Positions 11,382 to 12,257 of a stretch of 12,257 bases of DNA are shown here, piece by piece (the stretch's first letter is position 1; each line of letters begins with the position of its first letter). Source of the stretch: Betaproteobacteria bacterium (GTDB lineage: Bacteria; Pseudomonadota; Gammaproteobacteria; Burkholderiales; SG8-39); the NCBI GenBank assembly GCA_009693345.1, contig SHXL01000071.1, positions 1-12,257 on the forward strand. Reading direction: 5' to 3'. The position numbers were made by a program, and so were the translations under genes. The notes under the pieces are model-generated. The model saw nothing but the letters and a program-made list of their open reading frames with translations, made no database searches and was not told the origin of the DNA.

Positions 11382-11383
11382 CA
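11378..11383 (+). promoter_or_regulatory. Perfect -35 hexamer ahead of the aminotransferase gene
   Basis: TTGACA (11378-11383) exactly matches the sigma-70 -35 consensus and lies 55 bases before the aminotransferase ATG, overlapping the stop of the Bug remnant. No good -10 hexamer is seen at 16-18 bases (AGCATC or neighbours), so promoter function is only a possibility. Confidence 0.25.
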
Positions 11384-11438
11384 GCGCGAGAATTCAACGC
11401 AGCATCGATCTTGCCCTATCCAACCCGGGAGTCGCGCC

Positions 11439-12257
11439 ATGTGGTTCTACCTGAACGGCCGGTTCGTCGAAGACCAAGACGCCAAGGTCTCGGTCACCGA
11501 TCACAGCTTTCTCTACGGCGACGGCTGCTTCGAGGGCATCGGCGTGTGCAGCGGCCGGGTGCTGCACCTCGACGAGCACGTGGCGCGGCTGTTCAAGAGC
11601 GCGCGCCTGTTGCGGATGCAGGTTCCCGTCACGCCGCCGCAACTGCGCGGGTTGATCCTCGAGACCGCGTCGCGTAACGGCATGGACAAGAGCAAGATGG
11701 GCTATCTGCGGCCGCTGCTCAGCCGGGGAGCCGGGCCGCTCGGCCTCAAGTACTCCAACAAACTCGGTCCGGCGACGCTGGTCATCATTCCGCAGATCGC
11801 CGACCGCAGGATTGCCTACACCGGTGAAATCGAGGTCTTCTCGGCCGCCTTCAGCACCTACAGCCGGGCGGGCGCGGGCAGCCTCGACGCGCGGATCAAG
11901 GCTAACAACTATCTCACCTACATCATGGCGTTTCTCGAAGCGCAGGACCGCGGCGCCGACATCGCCATCCTGCGCGACCCCGAGGGCTACGTCGCCGAGG
12001 GCCATGCCATGAATCTCTTCTGCGTGCACGAAGGCCGCGTTCTGGTGCCCTCGGAGTCGCTCGCCCTCTCCGGCATTACCCGCAAGAACGTGATCGCCAC
12101 CGCCCGCCGCATCGGCTACGCCTGCACCGAGGCGCAGCTCACCCGCTACGACCTGACGGTGGCCGACGAGGTGTTCGTGACTTCGTCCCTGGAAGCGATC
12201 GCCGCCGTAGGCTCCATCCACGGCGAGGCGCTTTCCGGCCCGGTCCTCGGCCCGGTC
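11439..12257 (+). CDS. Class IV PLP aminotransferase, branched-chain aminotransferase-like (3' end outside window)
   Basis: This fold-type IV pyridoxal-phosphate enzyme is most like IlvE branched-chain aminotransferases, which exchange the amino group between Val, Leu or Ile and 2-oxoglutarate. ATG 11439 follows GGGAG with 7 bases between. All 273 visible residues are in one open frame that runs off the window end; complete IlvE-type proteins have roughly 290-310, so little is missing. Motifs in order are WFYLNGRFV, VSVTDHSFLYGDGCFEGI (18-34), YLRPLLSRGAGPLGL, the PLP lysine K154 in DARIKANNYL, the cofactor-phosphate loop YVAEGHAMNLF (184-194), SGITRKNVI (211-219) and DEVFVTSSLEAI (243-254). 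EGHAMN replaces the more common EGSGEN or EGSGMN. Aminodeoxychorismate lyase and D-amino-acid aminotransferase share the fold and cannot be fully excluded. The gene lies 57 bases after the Bug remnant and has no other metabolic neighbour in view. Confidence 0.88.
   Translation, partial: MWFYLNGRFVEDQDAKVSVTDHSFLYGDGCFEGIGVCSGRVLHLDEHVARLFKSARLLRMQVPVTPPQLRGLILETASRNGMDKSKMGYLRPLLSRGAGPLGLKYSNKLGPATLVIIPQIADRRIAYTGEIEVFSAAFSTYSRAGAGSLDARIKANNYLTYIMAFLEAQDRGADIAILRDPEGYVAEGHAMNLFCVHEGRVLVPSESLALSGITRKNVIATARRIGYACTEAQLTRYDLTVADEVFVTSSLEAIAAVGSIHGEALSGPVLGPV

Noticed and set aside
1..12257. Mobile element, prophage, CRISPR or toxin-antitoxin content
   Set aside because: No transposase, integrase, terminal repeats, direct-repeat array or small paired toxin genes were seen on either strand, although the two gene remnants suggest past rearrangement.

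Overview
This is a GC-rich stretch of bacterial chromosome. A Burkholderiales-like betaproteobacterium is the best guess. The reasons are one orphan ABC_sub_bind-type binding protein, two remnants of Bug/TctC-type (tripartite tricarboxylate family) binding proteins, and the look of the MoxR/DUF58/VWA block. No rRNA, tRNA, CRISPR array, transposase or integrase was seen. The assignment is an inference from gene families, not from a marker gene.

Left edge (1-1353): the 3' part of an ABC-type substrate-binding protein gene is followed by the first 42 codons of a Bug-type binding protein. That fragment runs head-on into the first 76 codons of an opposite-strand alpha/beta hydrolase gene. The join at about 1126-1129 is clean and destroys both genes, so it is a deletion/recombination scar or an assembly chimera.

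Minus-strand block (1380-7591, transcribed right to left): a molybdopterin-binding large subunit of the xanthine dehydrogenase/CO dehydrogenase superfamily overlaps by 4 bases a membrane-anchored trypsin-like protease. Then follow a MoxR AAA+ ATPase, a DUF58 protein (26-base overlap) and a membrane VWA protein (4-base overlap). The tight packing suggests one operon. Predicted topology puts the ATPase and DUF58 protein in the cytoplasm and the protease and VWA domains in the periplasm. The large subunit has no FAD or [2Fe-2S] partner gene in the window. A universal stress protein gene (7658-8101, minus) lies upstream of this block and is separated from it by a probable intrinsic terminator.

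Plus-strand block (8156-10862): a two-domain 3-hydroxyacyl-CoA dehydrogenase of PaaH type and a 3-oxoadipyl-CoA-type thiolase lie 4 bases apart. Together they would perform the last two steps of a beta-oxidation-like aromatic or dicarboxylic acid pathway. This block diverges from the stress protein gene across only 54 bases, which hold two back-to-back -10 boxes. The dehydrogenase gene and the molybdenum-enzyme gene both show TCTAGAAT exactly 9 bases before ATG and no Shine-Dalgarno sequence, so both may be read from leaderless transcripts.

Right edge (10863-12257): a short intergenic stretch holds an imperfect inverted repeat. It is followed by the C-terminal third of a Bug-type binding protein (a gene remnant) and then a class IV PLP aminotransferase, most like branched-chain aminotransferases, which runs off the window end.
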